The notes below the pieces were generated by a model. The model was given only the letters and a program-made list of their open reading frames with translations, ran no database searches and was not told the DNA's origin. A program made the translations under genes and the position numbers. From positions 36,238,393 through 36,302,392 of the forward strand of contig NC_092054.1 of the NCBI RefSeq assembly GCF_003086295.3: a stretch of 64,000 nucleotides of DNA, given 5' to 3'. Positions 10,978 to 21,800 of this stretch are shown in pieces (within the stretch, counting starts at the first letter, position 1; every line of letters starts with the position of its first letter). Source of the stretch: Arachis hypogaea (lineage: Eukaryota; Streptophyta; Magnoliopsida; Fabales; Fabaceae).

Positions 10978-12369
10978 CAATAGCATGTCCTCATGCTAAG
11001 CTCAAGAGAAACTATAAAGGTGAAGAGGAATGATAGAATGTATAAAATGCAACCTACCTATATGAATGCAACTACATGCAAAAATGATTCTACCTACTTG
11101 GTTTAAAAGTGAATAAATTCTCCAAGAATAGATATGAACTGGATTTCACTAATTCAAATCATGAAAATGAAGTACAAATAGACTTGCAAGAAGAAAATAG
11201 CTCATGAAAGCAGAGAACAAGGAATTGAGCACTGAACCCTTACTGGTAGTGTATACACTCTAATCACTCAAGTATTTTAGGTTCGATTCTCTCAATTCTC
11301 TACTAACCTTGCTTTCTAAGGCTTGCTCTTCATCTAACAATCAACATAAATTTAATGCATAGATACACATATCAAGAGGTCTTTTAAGGGTTGTAATGGG
11401 GTTAAGGTCAAGGTAGGATTGTATTCGGCCAAGTGGACTAAAATCTGAATCCTTAATTAACTTAAACTTTCCACCTAACTTAAACAATCCATGTAATCAT
11501 AATACAAAATCTAACTATCCATTAACCATATTTTTCACATATTCATGCATTCTAATTTTAAGTACAGTACATATGCATTGCTTTCAACATTTACTTTGGG
11601 GCATTTTGTCCCCTTTTACTTATTTGCTCTCTTTTTCTCTTTTTTTTATAACCTCTTTTTTTTCTTTTGTTTTTCTCAATGTATATGATTAATTTATTGA
11701 ATGCATGAACATATTCTCAACATTCTTTCACATTTTCAGAAAATTCTAACATACTCAATTCTCAAACCAAATGTTTCCAAACCCACTTTCCCCACACTTA
11801 AATCATAAGCATTCTCACTAGTCTAAGCTAACCAAGGATTCAAATTAAGAACATTATTATTTTCCGCTTAGAGTTAGTGATGAGCTAAAATAAAGAATAA
11901 AAGAGGTAAAATAGGCTCAAATCGGTTTGCAAAGGATAATGAAAGGTAAGGCCATATGGGTATGTAAGTTCAGTGAAACAAAGGCCTCAATCATGTAAGT
12001 GTATGCATACATCAAACCATGGAAATATAGAATTAAGCAAGACAAAGATCAGAATTTTAGAGAGAAAAATACACACCAAAAATAAAATATTGGTTGGTAA
12101 AATACAACCAATTCACATAGGCTCAAAAAATCTCACAGGTTTTGTGTGTTCGAGCTCTAAACCATGTTCCAGTATAATATCTCTTCAAACAAGTACAACA
12201 TTAAATTTTATTCAAATTAGTGAAATGCTCTTAAAAAGTTTCTTGAAAAAGAAAATATTACTTTAACCAAGTGGTAAAATATGCAAAAAAATCAAACAAA
12301 TATGCAATCAAACATGCAAATGCAACAACTAACAAGGAAAATAAAACATTGGTGTTTGAGAAGGAAATA
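10978..12369 (-). other. Non-coding 3' region of element A
   Basis: AT-rich DNA with no gene, matching the end of element D (about 49860-51300) in reverse. It holds a poly-pyrimidine stretch near 11620-11680. The ORF at 11973-12266 has no counterpart in D and is not taken as a gene. Confidence 0.6.
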
Positions 12370-12558
12370 CTAACCCATGGAGATCGGTATCGACCTCCCC
12401 ACACTTAAAGATTGCACCGTCCTCGGTGCATGCTGAGATGGGCAGGTGGACGGGTTGTTCCAACTGATGCTTTTCTTTAAAGATTGTGCAGATGGACCTG
12501 TTGGTCTCCCTTTTAGAAGTTTTTCCTTTTTGCCGTCTTTGGTGGCCAGCCTGAAAGA
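12370..12558 (-). other. Small downstream ORF region with splice-acceptor-like start (element A copy)
   Basis: The minus strand shows TTCCTCTTTCAG followed by CTGGCCACCAAAGACG, where element D has CAG and ATGGCCACCCGGAAG. The frame then stays open for about 60 codons to a stop at 12370. The start codon is replaced by CTG here, so translation from this point is doubtful. A hairpin with arms GCACCG/CGGTGC (12414-12429) and a duplicated polypurine tract (12388-12409) lie within it. Confidence 0.4.
12388..12409 (-). promoter_or_regulatory. Internal polypurine-tract-like copy, element A
   Basis: The minus strand reads TTTAAGTGTGGGGAGGTCGA, nearly the same as the true polypurine tract plus LTR start at 10956-10977. 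It could act as a second plus-strand initiation site; this is inference. Confidence 0.55.
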
Positions 12559-13107
12559 AGAGGAAAAGAAGAACAGTAACCCAGAAATAAAGATAAGAAA
12601 CAATTAAAACATGGGTTGGTTAATGCCAAATAATGAAGGTCTCAATTACATGGTAGCTACAACATGCAGGTGAGAAAATAATAGAAGCACATGGCATACC
12701 AGTGGTGCAAAAATGTTGCAACAATGAGGGAGAGTGTGGGTAAGGAGAGATAATATAAATTTATATCAATGTAAAAGTAATACAGGTATAAAAGATTGGC
12801 ATTGATATAAATAATATTATCTATTCAAAATAAAACAAGTCACTAAGCACCCAAAAGAATTCAAGAGAAGATGCAACAGTTAAATAAGAAAATTTTAACA
12901 CTAAAGGAAAAAATAATGAATTTAGAAAAGAGAGCAAAAATATGCACAAAATTGAGATGCAATGAATGAAATATGCAAATAAATGAAGTAAAATAAAATG
13001 GAGGTGAAAGAAAATAAGAAAGGAAGAAGAAAGAAATAAGAAAAAAATAAGAAAAATAAGGATTAGAGAGGAAAAGATAAGAAAATTGGTTGATCTGGAT
13101 ATTCTGT

Positions 13108-13650
13108 GCGCCGCTTGTGACGCGGACGCGTGAGTGACACGGTCGCGTGGTTCGCGATAAGGTCAGATGACGCGAACGCATGGGTCATGCGATCGCGTGG
13201 CCTGTTTTGTGTGATTGGCGCGAGTGCAGCCTCGCGGTCGCGCAAGTCTCTGTTTGAAACTCTTTTTACCAAAAATCTGGGTGACGCGGTCGCGTGGTTG
13301 ACGCGATCGCGTGAGTGGCCATCATGAGGATATGACGTGGACGCGTGGGGCACACGTTCGCGTGGTGAGCCTTGGGCTTCCAGCACAATTCCAGCCCAAC
13401 TCCAGCTCAATTTTCGGCCATGCACCCGGTTGACGTCGATTTTCAGGTCACGCGGCCGCGTGGGTGACGCGGTCGCGTGGGAGGCCATTATTCCCAGGTG
13501 ACGCAGACGCGTGGGGCATGCGTCCGCGTGGGTAGAATTGTGCCATTGGCATGCCTCTAGCCACGCTCCAGCGTGACTCTCTGTTCGTTTTTATTTTTCT
13601 CCACCCTCCTTGCGACGCGGACGCGTCGCTGATGCGGTCGCGTCGCGTGG
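13108..13650. repeat. CpG-dense ACGCG/CGCGT repeat array, element A
   Basis: Many copies of near-palindromic words such as GACGCGGTCGCGT and CACGCGATCGCG, in both orientations, in otherwise AT-rich DNA. The related array in element D is at 48578-49130, in the same place between the ORF and the 3' end. The 141-codon frame over it is a by-product of the repeat. Confidence 0.85.
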
Positions 13651-13794
13651 CATTTTTTTTTTAATCTGAAAAATGAAGAATGTAGTGTTAATATGAAGGT
13701 GATGCAAAACTCCAGGTTCAATATAATAAAATAAAATAAAACTAGAAAACAAATAAAACTAAATAAAAAAATGAAAAAGGAACAATCATACCAT

Positions 13795-13844
13795 GGTGGG
13801 TTGTCTCCCACCTAGCACTTTTAGTTAAAGTCCTTAAGTTGGAC
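13795..13844 (-). ncRNA. Two-hairpin motif downstream of the element A ORF
   Basis: Hairpin 2 has arms GGTGGG and CCCACC around AGACAA (13795-13812). Hairpin 1 has arms GTCC/GGAC (13830-13844). The position just after the coding region and the order match elements B, C, D and E. An RNA role is inferred from the paired changes between families. Confidence 0.5.
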
Positions 13845-13861
13845 ATTTGGGGAGTCCTTTG

Positions 13862-14906
13862 TTATGGAGGCTTGTGCTTGAACTCATCCAGGAATCTCCA
13901 CCAATGTTTGTGATTTCAATGGCCTCCGGGATCCCAAACTAAGCGCAGAAAGCCTTCAAGCAAGTTAAAGCAAGTGACAAGGCCCCAAGAGTGTTGATTT
14001 CTGGGATGAATTCCGGGGTCCCAGACCTTGCCTTTGCACCCGTCTTTTGGTTGAGCAATATTGTCCCCTCCGGGTGGAAAGCAGTCTGAATTCTCACGTA
14101 AGCGGCCAAACAACTTCCTAGACCCATTCAGTTGAGCTTTACACCAACCTTTGCATTTAAACTTTGAGCACACAACCATGTGGAACCTTGCTTGACAATT
14201 CTTATCACTGGCCATCTTCCTCTTACTCTTAATGCCACAAAGAGCTCTAAGTTGACCATCCGTCTCCAGTAGCCTATATTCAAGTGGGATTAGAAAGCTA
14301 TGGGATATGAATTTTACCCACTTGAATGTTGTGAAGGATGACGGCAACTTAGGGGGAGGGGTTTCCAGCAACTTTGGCAAGGTAATTTCAAGCTCCACTC
14401 CCTTGTTCTCTTCTTTGACATCTTCTACCTCTTGATCAACCTCTACAAAATCTTCAACCATGATCTGCCTTGGAGGTTGTATGCTCTTCTCAACATCAAC
14501 ATCAAACACCGTGGAAGGAGGCTCTGTGACTGGACTTTCCAATGGAGGTACAGCATCTCTTAAGTCCGCAACCACTTCTTCCTTTTTAATAATTGTTGCT
14601 TTGTCCAGTTGTTTAAGTATAAAATCGTACTCATCCTCGATGTTTTTCTTTCTATGACAACTCCTTTCAACTATTTCTTCATCTTCAAGGGTCTCTCCTA
14701 CCCTTACCCGTAGGGCCTCCTCTAGCTCTTTATGAAGTATGGATTCGCGAAGATGATTCCTTCTTTCCTGTTCCATATCAACAGCATAATTGGGATCATC
14801 TTTCTCTTGGATTGATGGATGTTGGTGCTCTTCCATGGATGGTGGTGATGGGATGGAGAGATTATTCTGTGGTTGACAAGGAAGTGCACTAGAGCTTGAG
14901 GGTTGA
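13862..14906 (-). pseudogene. Element A/D family ORF, C-terminal part
   Basis: Family-specific protein of unknown function. The frame runs from the B insertion point at 14906, through a main open part of 306 codons (Met at 14836) to a TGA at 13916-13918, then on to the natural end at 13862 (HWWRFLDEFKHKPP). The TGA stands where element D has TGG, so it is a G-to-A change. Visible parts are an acidic central region, then a Cys/Trp-rich tail (LETDGQLRALCG, FKCKGWCKAQLNGSRKLFG) with two VWDPG motifs. It is neither gag, protease, RT nor integrase by inspection. The upstream parts lie at 26978-27312 and 34803-34873, split off by B and C but still in frame when one TSD copy is removed. Confidence 0.65.
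14902..14906. other. Target-site duplication of element B, left copy
   Basis: GTTGA, repeated at 26973-26977 on the other side of element B. Confidence 0.9.
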
Positions 14907-15868
14907 TGATGCGCATAAACTAGTTATGCTACGATTTAGGAAATTGCACGATCGGCAAAATTCCTTCCGGCAAGTGCACCGGTTATCGTCAAGTAAAAAC
15001 TCACAATAGAGTGAGGTCGAATCCCACAAGGATTGGTTGAGTGAGCAATTCGGATTAGAAGTGTGTTCTAGTTGAGCGGAATCAAGATTGAGATGAGTGT
15101 TGCGGAATGTAAAATTGGCGGGAAAAGTAAATGACAAGAAATTGAAATGGCGGAATCTTAAATTGCATGAATTAAAGAGCAGAAACTAAATTGCTGAAAT
15201 TAAAAGGGAATGGGGGTGATTGCATGAATTGAGTAGCAGAATGTAAAGAGAAAGTGGAAATCAGAAATGGGGAATTCATTGGGTTATAGGAGATATTGAG
15301 ATCTTCGAATCAAAACATGTTTATCTCTTCCTCAACCAATGCGTTCATTGAATTTTGCTTGGCAATCTTATATGATTGGATCCCAATCCCTTGGCTCACC
15401 AATTCTCTCTAAAAACAAACAAATTCCCAATCCCTTGGTTTAAATGTTCATAAGAAGAGATGATGCTTGATCACTGATTATACCACACAGTTTCATGAAC
15501 CACAATTTGGTAGGATTACATGTCACAATATCCATCCAAACCCCAATCTAATTCACTGTGAGAAAGCTTCTCTAGCATGAATCCTCCATTCCTTTCCCAA
15601 GGTTCCGAAGGATTCCAAGTATGGGTAGTTTCTTTCCCAAGACAACTACTCAATGGAATTAGATCGAGAAGCTTTCTAACAAAATTCAAGAGAAAAGATT
15701 GAAGAAGAAGATAAACTATTATTGATTCATTGAATTACAATAGAGCTCCCTAACCCAATGAAAGGGGGTTTAGTGAGTCATAGCTCTGAATTCAATTACA
15801 AAGAAAATGAAAACTAGCTAAAAGTGAAAGTAAAAGTGAAAAGGTCCTTTCTAACTTAAATTCTATCC

Positions 15869-15876
15869 TATTTATA
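15869..15876 (-). promoter_or_regulatory. TATA box of the element B 3' LTR
   Basis: TATAAATA on the minus strand, about 320 bp downstream of the palindrome array. The same site in the 5' LTR, at 25529-25536, would drive element transcription. Confidence 0.65.
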
Positions 15877-16200
15877 CACTTTCTATATTGAGCTTCTGTT
15901 GTGTTTCTTGGGCTTTGAGGCCTCTCCCTGCTTTCCTTTTGCCTTGGGTTTATGATCCATAATCTTGATGAGGTTGTTGATCCAAATTCTGTAACATTCA
16001 TTGAGCCAACTTAGTGATAATCAAATAATGACACATGACTCAATAAATTGAGATTTCAAACTCATCAATCCTTCAGGCCCAAATCCATAAACCATGATAT
16101 TCAATTGGGTTTCATACCAGAATGAGTTTAAGTTAATGTTTGTGCTCAAATACTAACTTAAACCACAATATTTTTGGTCCAGAAACCTTTTCCAAGAGTG

Positions 16201-16932
16201 GCATTTAAGTTGCAGTTTAAGCTTAAACTGCAACTTAAACGCCAGACACTTCCAGTGAGGCCTTTTGTAGAAGCACGTTTAAGCTTCAGTTTAAGGTTAA
16301 ACTGAAGCTTAAACGTGGAAATGGAAGAAGGCAGCCCTGGAGAGTCATGTAGTCGAACACGTTTAAGCTTCAGTTTAAGGTTAAACTGAAGCTTAAACGT
16401 GGATATAGGAAGGGCAGCCCTGGAGGTCGAACACGTTTAACCTCCAGTTTAAGGTTAAACTGGAGGTTAAACGTGGAAATGGAAGGAGGCATCCTGGAGG
16501 TCGAACACGTTTAACCTCCAGTTTAAGGTTAAACTGGAGGTTAAACGTGGAAGCTTAGAAGAGTAGCCCTGGAGGTGTCGAACACGTTTAAGCTCCAGTT
16601 TGGGGTCAAACTGGAGCTTAAACGTGGAAATGGAGAGAGCAACCCTGGAGGAGAGTTCTTGGTCGAACACGTTTAAGCTCCAGTTTGAGGTCAAACTGGA
16701 GCTTAAACGTGGAAATGGCTCCCTGGTGCTTTTCCCATTCTGGCGTTTAACCTCCAGTTTGAGGTCAAACTGGAGGTTAAACGTGGAATGCTTCTTTGGT
16801 GAGACTTTCCATTCTGGCGTTTAACCTCCAGTTTAAGGTTAAACTGGAGGTTAAACTTCAATTCCAGCATTCCTTAGCCTTCATGATTCTGGCGTTTAAG
16901 CTCCAATTTAGGCTTAAATTGGAACTTAAACT
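16201..16932. repeat. Palindromic minisatellite in the U3 of B (10 units)
   Basis: Ten units of about 40 bp, each an almost perfect inverted repeat, spaced 70-86 bp apart. Typical arms are GTTTAACCTCCAGTTT/AAACTGGAGGTTAAAC. Unit types differ (AGCTTCAG, ACCTCCAG, AGCTCCAG, AGTTGCAG), and in each the opposite arm carries the matching change. The 5' LTR copy at 25861-26666 has eleven units. Confidence 0.95.
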
Positions 16933-17238
16933 CCCATGTGATATTCAAGCTTCCTTTATTGATTTTGTTGCTTCCTTGCTTAGCCTCTTCTTCCCTGAAA
17001 TCATCCAAACAAATGCATCAAAGTCTTGCAAAATTTAATGAGAAATCTTCCATTCATAGCATTCCAGTAATATAACTAAAACTCATGGAAATTGCACCAA
17101 AATCATATTGTTTGGATGGTTCATTGCTTTGTTATTCTTTTAACCATTTTTGGTTACTTTAAGCTCAAGAAAATGCATAAAACTACTAAAACTAACAGAA
17201 AAATGCTAGTGAAACTAGCCTAAGATGCCTTGGCATCA

Positions 17239-18879
17239 CAACACCAAACTTAATACTTGCTTGTCCCTAAGCAAGTCCTGAGTTATTTAAGAAGAAAGTA
17301 TGAAACAGAAAGCAATTACATTGGCTATATTAGCAAGCATTTGAAGTTCCTCAGAAGGGTTTTATGCAGAAAGTTGCAGCATCACTTTTTCATACTTATC
17401 AGGTAAGATTATCACTTTTTCATTGCATCCATCAAACACTGCTATGGCCTCTTGTTATTCTTATGTCTTTGGCACTTTTCTCTTCTTTGTTTTTCTTTTC
17501 TTTTTCTTAGAGCTTCTTTTGCTCCTTGTTTGCTTAGTGTCATGTGTTGCACAAGCCTTTGGCATTTTCTTTTTCTTATCAGTGCGCTACACATATCCAC
17601 TTTAGGCATTTTAGTTCACATTTCTTCTTGAGACATTGGTGCCCAGCACCTCTTTGTGTGACTAAATGTTTTGTATTTAGGTTGCTCTTGATAATGGACT
17701 TTTGGTTGATAATCCCGGGTTAGTTAACCCAAGTTACCAAGTGTTGAAACACTCCTCAGAACCTATTCATCCAAGCATATCCTTAATACATAAACACCAC
17801 AGGCATTTGTCTCAGAAGTTCAAACCATTGGTACCTAGCTTATTTTCTCAATTTTTTTGCTTTTTGGTTGCCCTTTTTCAGTGGCTTTTTCTTCTTCTTT
17901 TTCTTTCTTTTTCATGGCCAAAGACATTTATTTATCAAGATCCATAGACAGTTTTCAATTTCTACACAAAGAATGATAATTCTACACTCTATTTCCAGTG
18001 ATCTGACTAAACAATCAAGCATGCATACCACCACTTAATTCTACTTGATTTGTCACTAATTTAGCCAAGTTACTTTTGTTCAAACTTTTCTTTTATTTTT
18101 GGAAACAGAACAAGCATGGCAAGCACTTGTTTAAGAAGGTGAAGTTATATCCAAACATCTAGGCATTCACTTTATTCAAAGCAAACAACAGACACATATA
18201 CTAAAAACTTCACATTCCAGAAAGATTCAACATTTACAGTTTAAACCAGAACTCGCATGCTTTTGTTTGCCCTTTTTAAAGAATTATCAAGGAACAATAC
18301 CACCTTGTGAAATTCCTTGTTTTCTCTTTGTTGTCAGGAAACAATTTGATTTCTCCTTCTTCTCCTAAATGTTGCTTCATGCTTTAAGATTCTTGATTCC
18401 TTTCCTGCAAAGAGTGATGAAGTTGCTTCCTTTTCAAGCACTTGAGTGGTTAGCTCAACTATGTGTGGGTAAGTATCGGAGTCTTAGGTTGGTGTGTGAA
18501 CACCAAACTTAGTCTCCCACTTACTTCTCTGTTCTTTGAATCCTTGAGTTCTCTTGGAATGAAGTTGCTACTAAGGGTTTTAAGCATTTCTGTGACTGCT
18601 TAGAATGGTTGTTCCTTTCATATAATTCAAAGGTTGTTGTGTTCAGTTGATCTTTATGGTGGAACACCAAACTTAGAGTCACACATTCCCCTTTGAATTA
18701 TTGATCCATGAATTCATTGTTTGGTGTGAAACACCAAACTTAATTCTTTGCAATGCACAGAAACTACTTCACCCTTTTTATTGAAACAAATAAACGAAAC
18801 AGCAACAAGGTATTACCTCAGGTTGGGTTGCCTCCCAACAAGCGCTTCTTTAACGTCATTAGCTTGACGGTCAGCTTCC
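17239..18879 (-). other. 3' untranslated region of element B with polypurine tract
   Basis: No gene. The minus strand next to the LTR reads TTAAGTTTGGTGTTGT (17239-17253), the polypurine-like primer site. The same 13-mer recurs at 18499, 18663 and 18730, in part within hairpins with arms TTGGTGT/ACACCAA. The + strand ORFs at 17423-17947 lie in T-rich DNA and are not credible genes. Confidence 0.6.
18822..18869 (-). ncRNA. Two-hairpin motif after element B pol
   Basis: Hairpin 1: arms CGTCA/TGACG around AGCTAA (18854-18869). Hairpin 2: arms GTTGGG/CCCAAC around AGGCAA (18822-18839), joined by AAAGAAGCGCTT. It begins about 10 nt after the pol stop codon. The same arrangement with paired changes occurs in C, E, A and D. 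Confidence 0.6.
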
Positions 18880-21800
18880 TCAGTTGAGGTGATATTTAAC
18901 TTTGTCCTTCTCCTCCACATCTCCCAAGTAATGTTTGAGTCTTTGACCGTTCACAATGAAGGTTCGTTGTGACTTTTCTTCCTTGATTTCTACTTGTCCA
19001 TATTTGGAGACCTTGGTGACAAGGAATGGTCCAGACCACCTTGATTTTAGCTTCCCTGGAAATAGCTTCAGCCTAGAATTGTAGAGCAATACTTTTTGTC
19101 CTTCTTCAAATTTCCTTGGGCTATGTTGCTGTCATGCTTCTTCTTTGCTCTTTCTTTGTAAATTTTGGCATTCTCATAAGCTTCCGCTCTGAATTCTTCC
19201 AACTCTTGAATTTGCAACATCCTTCTTTCTCCAGCCGCTTTGTTGTCCAAGTTCAAAAGTTTCAAGGCCCAGTATGCCTTGTGCTCCAACTCCAGTGGCA
19301 GATGGCAAGCTTTTCCATATACTAGTTGGTAAGGAGACATTCCAATTGGTGTTTTGAAAGCTGTCCTATATGCCCAAAGAGCATCATCTAGCTTAATCGA
19401 CCAGTCCTTCCTTGAAGTTCCCACAGTCTTTTCCAGGATCCTTTTGAGTTCTCTGTTAGATATTTCGGCTTGCCCACTTGTCTGTGGATGGTATGGTGTG
19501 GCTACCCTGTGTTTGACTCCATATTTTAGAAGCAATGCCTCTAATGGTTTGTTGCAGAAGTGGCTTCCTCCATCACTGATGATTGCTCTTGGAACCCCAA
19601 AACGGCAAAAAATGTGTTTTCTGAGGAAGTTCATGACTACCTTATTATCATTGGTTGGAGTTGCTATTGCTTCAACCCATTTGGAGACATAGTCTACTGC
19701 CACAAGAATGTAATTATTTGAGTATGAGGAGGGAAATGGTCCCATGAAATCTATCCCCCATACATCAAACAATTCAAGTTCCAGAATGAATTGTTGTGGC
19801 ATTTCATTTCTTCTTGGCAGGTTCCCCGCTTTCTGGCATTCATGGCAGTGCTTCACTAATTCTTTTGCATCTTTGAAGATAGTGGGCCAATAAAAACCAC
19901 ACTGCAACACCTTAGCTGCTGTTCTTTCTCCTGCAAAATGCCCTCCATAAGTGGAGCCATGGCAGTCCCATAAGACTTCCCTTCCTTCTTCCTCGGATAT
20001 GCATCTTCTGAGTATGCCATCGGAACATTTTTTGAACAAGTATGGTTCGTCCCAGATGAAGTATTTGGCATCATTTACCAATTTCTTCCTTTGATGTTTG
20101 TTAAATTCCAACGGTAAACTCCCGGTGGCCTTGAAGTTTGCTATGTCTGCAAACCAGGGTGCTTTGTGAATTACCATGAGTTGTTCATCAGGAAAGCACT
20201 CATTTATATGTGTGCTTTGTGTGCTTCCTTCTTCACATGGTATCCTTGATAAATGGTCTGCCACCTTGTTCTCTACACCCTTCTTGTCTTTGATTTCAAT
20301 GTCAAATTCCTGCAACAAAAGAACCCATCTAATAAGTCTTGGTTTAGATTCTTGTTTAGCAAGTAAATATTTTAAAGCTGAATGATCAGTGAAGACAATG
20401 ACTTTAGATCCAATGAGATAGGATCTAAATTTGTCAAATGCAAAGACTATTGCCAAGAGTTCTTTTTCAGTGGTTGTGTAATTCCTTTGGTTAGCATTCA
20501 AGACTTTACTGGCGTAATAAATCACATGTACCAAATTGTCTTTCCTTTGTCCTAACACTGCCCCAATAGCAAGGTCTGATGCATCACACATCAGTTCAAA
20601 AGGTAAGTTCCAATCAGGTGGGGCAATGATAGGTGCAGAGGAAAGTTTTTGCTTCAAAAGTTCATAGGCTAGCATGCAATTTTTATCAAATACAAAGGGT
20701 GTATCAGAGACAAGCAAGTTACTCAAAGGTTTGGCTATTTTAGAAAAGTCTCTAATAAACCTTCTGTAAAAACCAGCGTGTCCCAAAAAACTCCTAACTG
20801 CCTTGACATTACTTGGTGGAGGTAGTTTTTCAATGATTTCCACCTTAGCTCTGTCCACCTCCATGCCTCTATTAGAGATTTTGTGGCCAGGGACTATTCC
20901 TTCTGTGACCATGAAATGACACTTTTCCCAGTTTAATACTAGGTTAGTCTCTTGGCACCTCTTAAGCACCAAGGCAAGGTGGTGTAGGCAGCTGGGAAAA
21001 GAATCCCCAAACACAGAAAAATCGTCCATGAAGACCTCAATAAATTTTTCAATCATGTCCGAAAAGATGGACAGCATGCATCTTTGGAAAGTGGCAGGTG
21101 CATTGCACAATCCAAAGGGCATGCGTCTATAAGCAAAAACTCCATATGGACAAACAAATGATGTTTTCTCTTGATCACTAGGATCAACTACTATTTGGTT
21201 GTAGCCTGAATATCCATCCAAGAAGCAATAGTAAGCATGTCCGGCAAGCCTTTCAAGCATCTGATCCATGAATGGGAGTGGGAAATGATCCTTTCTGGTG
21301 GCTTCATTGAGCTTCCTGTAGTCTATGCACATCCTCCACCCAGTGACGGTTCTTGTGGGTATGAGTTCGTTCTTCTCATTTGGCACCACAGTTATGCCAC
21401 CTTTCTTGGGAACTACATGGATGGGACTAACCCATGGGCTATCAGAAATGGGGTAGATTACCCCTGCCTGCCATAACTTCCTGACTTCCTTTTGTACCAC
21501 TTCTTTCATGACGGGATTCAATCTTCTCTGAGCTTGAATGGAGGGTCTAGCATCCTCTTCTAACAAGATTTTATGCATGCATATGGATGAACTTATCCCC
21601 TTCAAATCAGCTAGGGTCCATCCAATGGCATCTTGATGAGTTTGCAACACCTTGATCAATTCTTCTTCCTGTTCTTGGCTAAGGGCAGAGCTAATGATAA
21701 CAGGGTGACTCTCATCACTACCCAAGTATGCATACTTGAGATTAGGGGGCAATGCTTTGAGCTCAGGTTTTGGTGCTTCCCTTTCTTCTTTCACTCTCTC

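Larger units (their letters stand above)
14907..17238 (-). repeat. 3' LTR of element B (2332 bp)
   Basis: On the minus strand it starts TGATGCCAAGG and ends ATGCGCATCA. U3 contains ten palindromic units (16201-16932). The TATA box TATAAATA (minus) is at 15869-15876. The U5 block with TGGGATT...GAC...GGTGCACTTGCCGG lies at about 14956-15040 and recurs in other families of this window. Confidence 0.95.

Noticed and set aside
11973..12266. 97-codon plus-strand ORF in element A
   Set aside because: It is antisense to the element, low-complexity, and not kept in the homologous region of element D.
13063..13488. 141-codon minus-strand ORF rich in Arg, Asp and His
   Set aside because: It is produced by reading the CpG-rich ACGCG repeat array. 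Element D has different frames over the same repeat.
14889..15137. Minus-strand ORF repeated at 24528-24797
   Set aside because: It is U5 sequence of the element B LTRs with no coding features.
16201..16932. Regularly spaced palindromic repeats resembling a CRISPR array
   Set aside because: It lies in the U3 of a plant LTR, is duplicated in the other LTR, units vary in sequence, and spacers repeat between the two LTRs.
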